Below are positions 12,288 through 13,051 of a stretch of 13,051 bases of DNA, in pieces. How positions within the stretch are numbered: position 1 is the first letter of the stretch; the number at the start of each line of letters is the position of its first letter. The notes under the pieces were generated by a model that saw only the letters and a list, made by a program, of their open reading frames with translations, was not told the DNA's origin and did no database searches. This stretch comes from Pseudomonadota bacterium. Its GTDB lineage: Bacteria > Pseudomonadota > Alphaproteobacteria > Rhizobiales > Aestuariivirgaceae. The position numbers were made by a program, and so were the translations under genes. Location of the stretch: positions 1 through 13,051 of the forward strand of contig JAEKFU010000568.1 of NCBI GenBank assembly GCA_016522385.1, written 5' to 3'.

Positions 12288-13051
12288 ATGGCTACTGCAG
12301 CAAAAAAGGCAGCCGGCAGGCCGCGCAAGGCCCCTGTCCTGCAGGCCCATGGAGCGCGCGATGTGTATATCATCGACGGCGCCCGCACACCGTTCCTCAA
12401 GGCTGGCACGAAACCCGGTCCGTTCACGCCAGTTGATCTCGCCGTTCAAGCCGGTCGGCCATTATTGACCCGCCAGCCATTTGACCCGCGCGAGATCGAT
12501 GACGTCATTCTGGGATGTGTCAATGTCCACACCGATGAAGTGAACCCGGGCAGGGTCGCCGGCCTCAGGCTCGGCTGCGGGCCCGAAGTGCCTGGCTGGA
12601 CCGTTCAGCGCAACTGTGCGTCCGGACAACAGTCGATCGACACCGCCTGGCGCTATGTCGCTGCCGGCCATGCCGACCTGGTTCTTGCGGGCGGTACCGA
12701 AGCCCTATCATATGCACCGCTGCTGTTCTCCGAAAAGGCCGCCGGTTGGTTCGGCGAGTTCTTCACCGCGAAATCGACGGCGCAAAAGCTTGCAGCCTTG
12801 CAAAGATTCAAACCGGCCCATCTCAAGCCATCCCTGTCGATCATACGCGGCCTTACCGATCCGGTGGTTAAGCTCAATATGGGCCAGACCGCTGAAATCC
12901 TGGCACACCGCTTCGAAATATCGCGCACCGAGGCCGACGAGTTTGCTGCCAGAAGCCATCACCGGCTTGCCGCGGCTACGGAAGATGGCCGGCTGGAGGA
13001 AATGCACGCCATCATCGATAAAAAGGGCCATGTCTATGATCACGATACGGG
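12288..13051 (+). CDS. fadI: Thiolase (acetyl-CoA acyltransferase, FadI-like), N-terminal part
   Basis: The frame runs from ATG 12288 (GGAG at 12278-12281) to the right edge with no stop, giving 254 residues of a protein normally near 430. After a basic N-terminal extension (AKKAAGRPRKAP, residues 5-16) comes the thiolase start VYIIDGARTPFLKAG, the nucleophile C110 in QRNCASGQQSIDTA, and LVLAGGTEALSYAPLL. The loop region then has a long insertion with FKPAHLKPSL and LNMGQTAEILAHRF, as in the FadI branch of trifunctional-complex thiolases. It should cleave 3-ketoacyl-CoA with CoA to acetyl-CoA and a shortened acyl-CoA. Position after FadE fits a beta-oxidation operon whose hydratase/dehydrogenase (FadJ-like) partner would be expected beyond the window. 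Thiolase family is certain; FadI rather than biosynthetic acetoacetyl-CoA thiolase is likely. Confidence 0.88.
   Translation, partial: MATAAKKAAGRPRKAPVLQAHGARDVYIIDGARTPFLKAGTKPGPFTPVDLAVQAGRPLLTRQPFDPREIDDVILGCVNVHTDEVNPGRVAGLRLGCGPEVPGWTVQRNCASGQQSIDTAWRYVAAGHADLVLAGGTEALSYAPLLFSEKAAGWFGEFFTAKSTAQKLAALQRFKPAHLKPSLSIIRGLTDPVVKLNMGQTAEILAHRFEISRTEADEFAARSHHRLAAATEDGRLEEMHAIIDKKGHVYDHDT

Noticed and set aside
11648..12427. Minus-strand open frame of 259 residues
   Set aside because: It is antisense to fadE, the ABM gene and the thiolase start, all of which have strong protein-family evidence.

Overview
The window looks like about 13 kb of a moderately GC-rich proteobacterial chromosome, most likely an alphaproteobacterium. 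This rests on protein style: a GlxA/CdhR-type regulator beside a BKACE gene, a cyclase-type TolB/TPR protein, and a FadE without membrane segments. It is a judgement from memory of the families, not a database match. All real genes except the regulator and one broken cupin gene lie on the + strand. No RNA genes, CRISPR arrays, insertion sequences or transposases were seen.

Region 1 (1-1016) is the 3' part of a TPR protein of the kind usually attached to an adenylate cyclase or winged-helix domain. It ends tail to tail with region 2.

Region 2 (1021-8825) is a quaternary-amine catabolic locus. A divergently read AraC/GATase1-like regulator (cdhR-like) faces cdhC (BKACE, 3-dehydrocarnitine cleavage) and lcdH (L-carnitine 3-dehydrogenase). 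After a 136-bp gap with a hairpin comes a tightly packed set: SDR oxidoreductase, acyl-CoA dehydrogenase, fused ADP-forming acyl-CoA synthetase and caiD (carnitinyl-CoA dehydratase). Read together they suggest this route: gamma-butyrobetaine or crotonobetaine is activated to its CoA ester, desaturated, hydrated to carnitinyl-CoA, released as L-carnitine, oxidised to 3-dehydrocarnitine, then cleaved with acetyl-CoA to betainyl-CoA and acetoacetate. Three usual partners are not visible: a betainyl-CoA thioesterase, a CaiB-type CoA transferase and a transporter. The ADP-forming (in principle reversible) synthetase in that setting is the most interesting point of the window.

Region 3 (8826-9665) has no intact gene. 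It holds a minus-strand cupin gene broken by an in-frame stop and a frameshift, a perfect 12-bp inverted repeat, and an AT-rich likely promoter region for the next operon.

Region 4 (9666-13051) is a fatty-acid beta-oxidation operon: a FadE-type acyl-CoA dehydrogenase, a small ABM-fold protein overlapping it by 4 bp, and a FadI-like thiolase running off the right edge. The end of FadE and the start of the thiolase carry nearly the same Lys/Arg-rich GRPRKA peptide.
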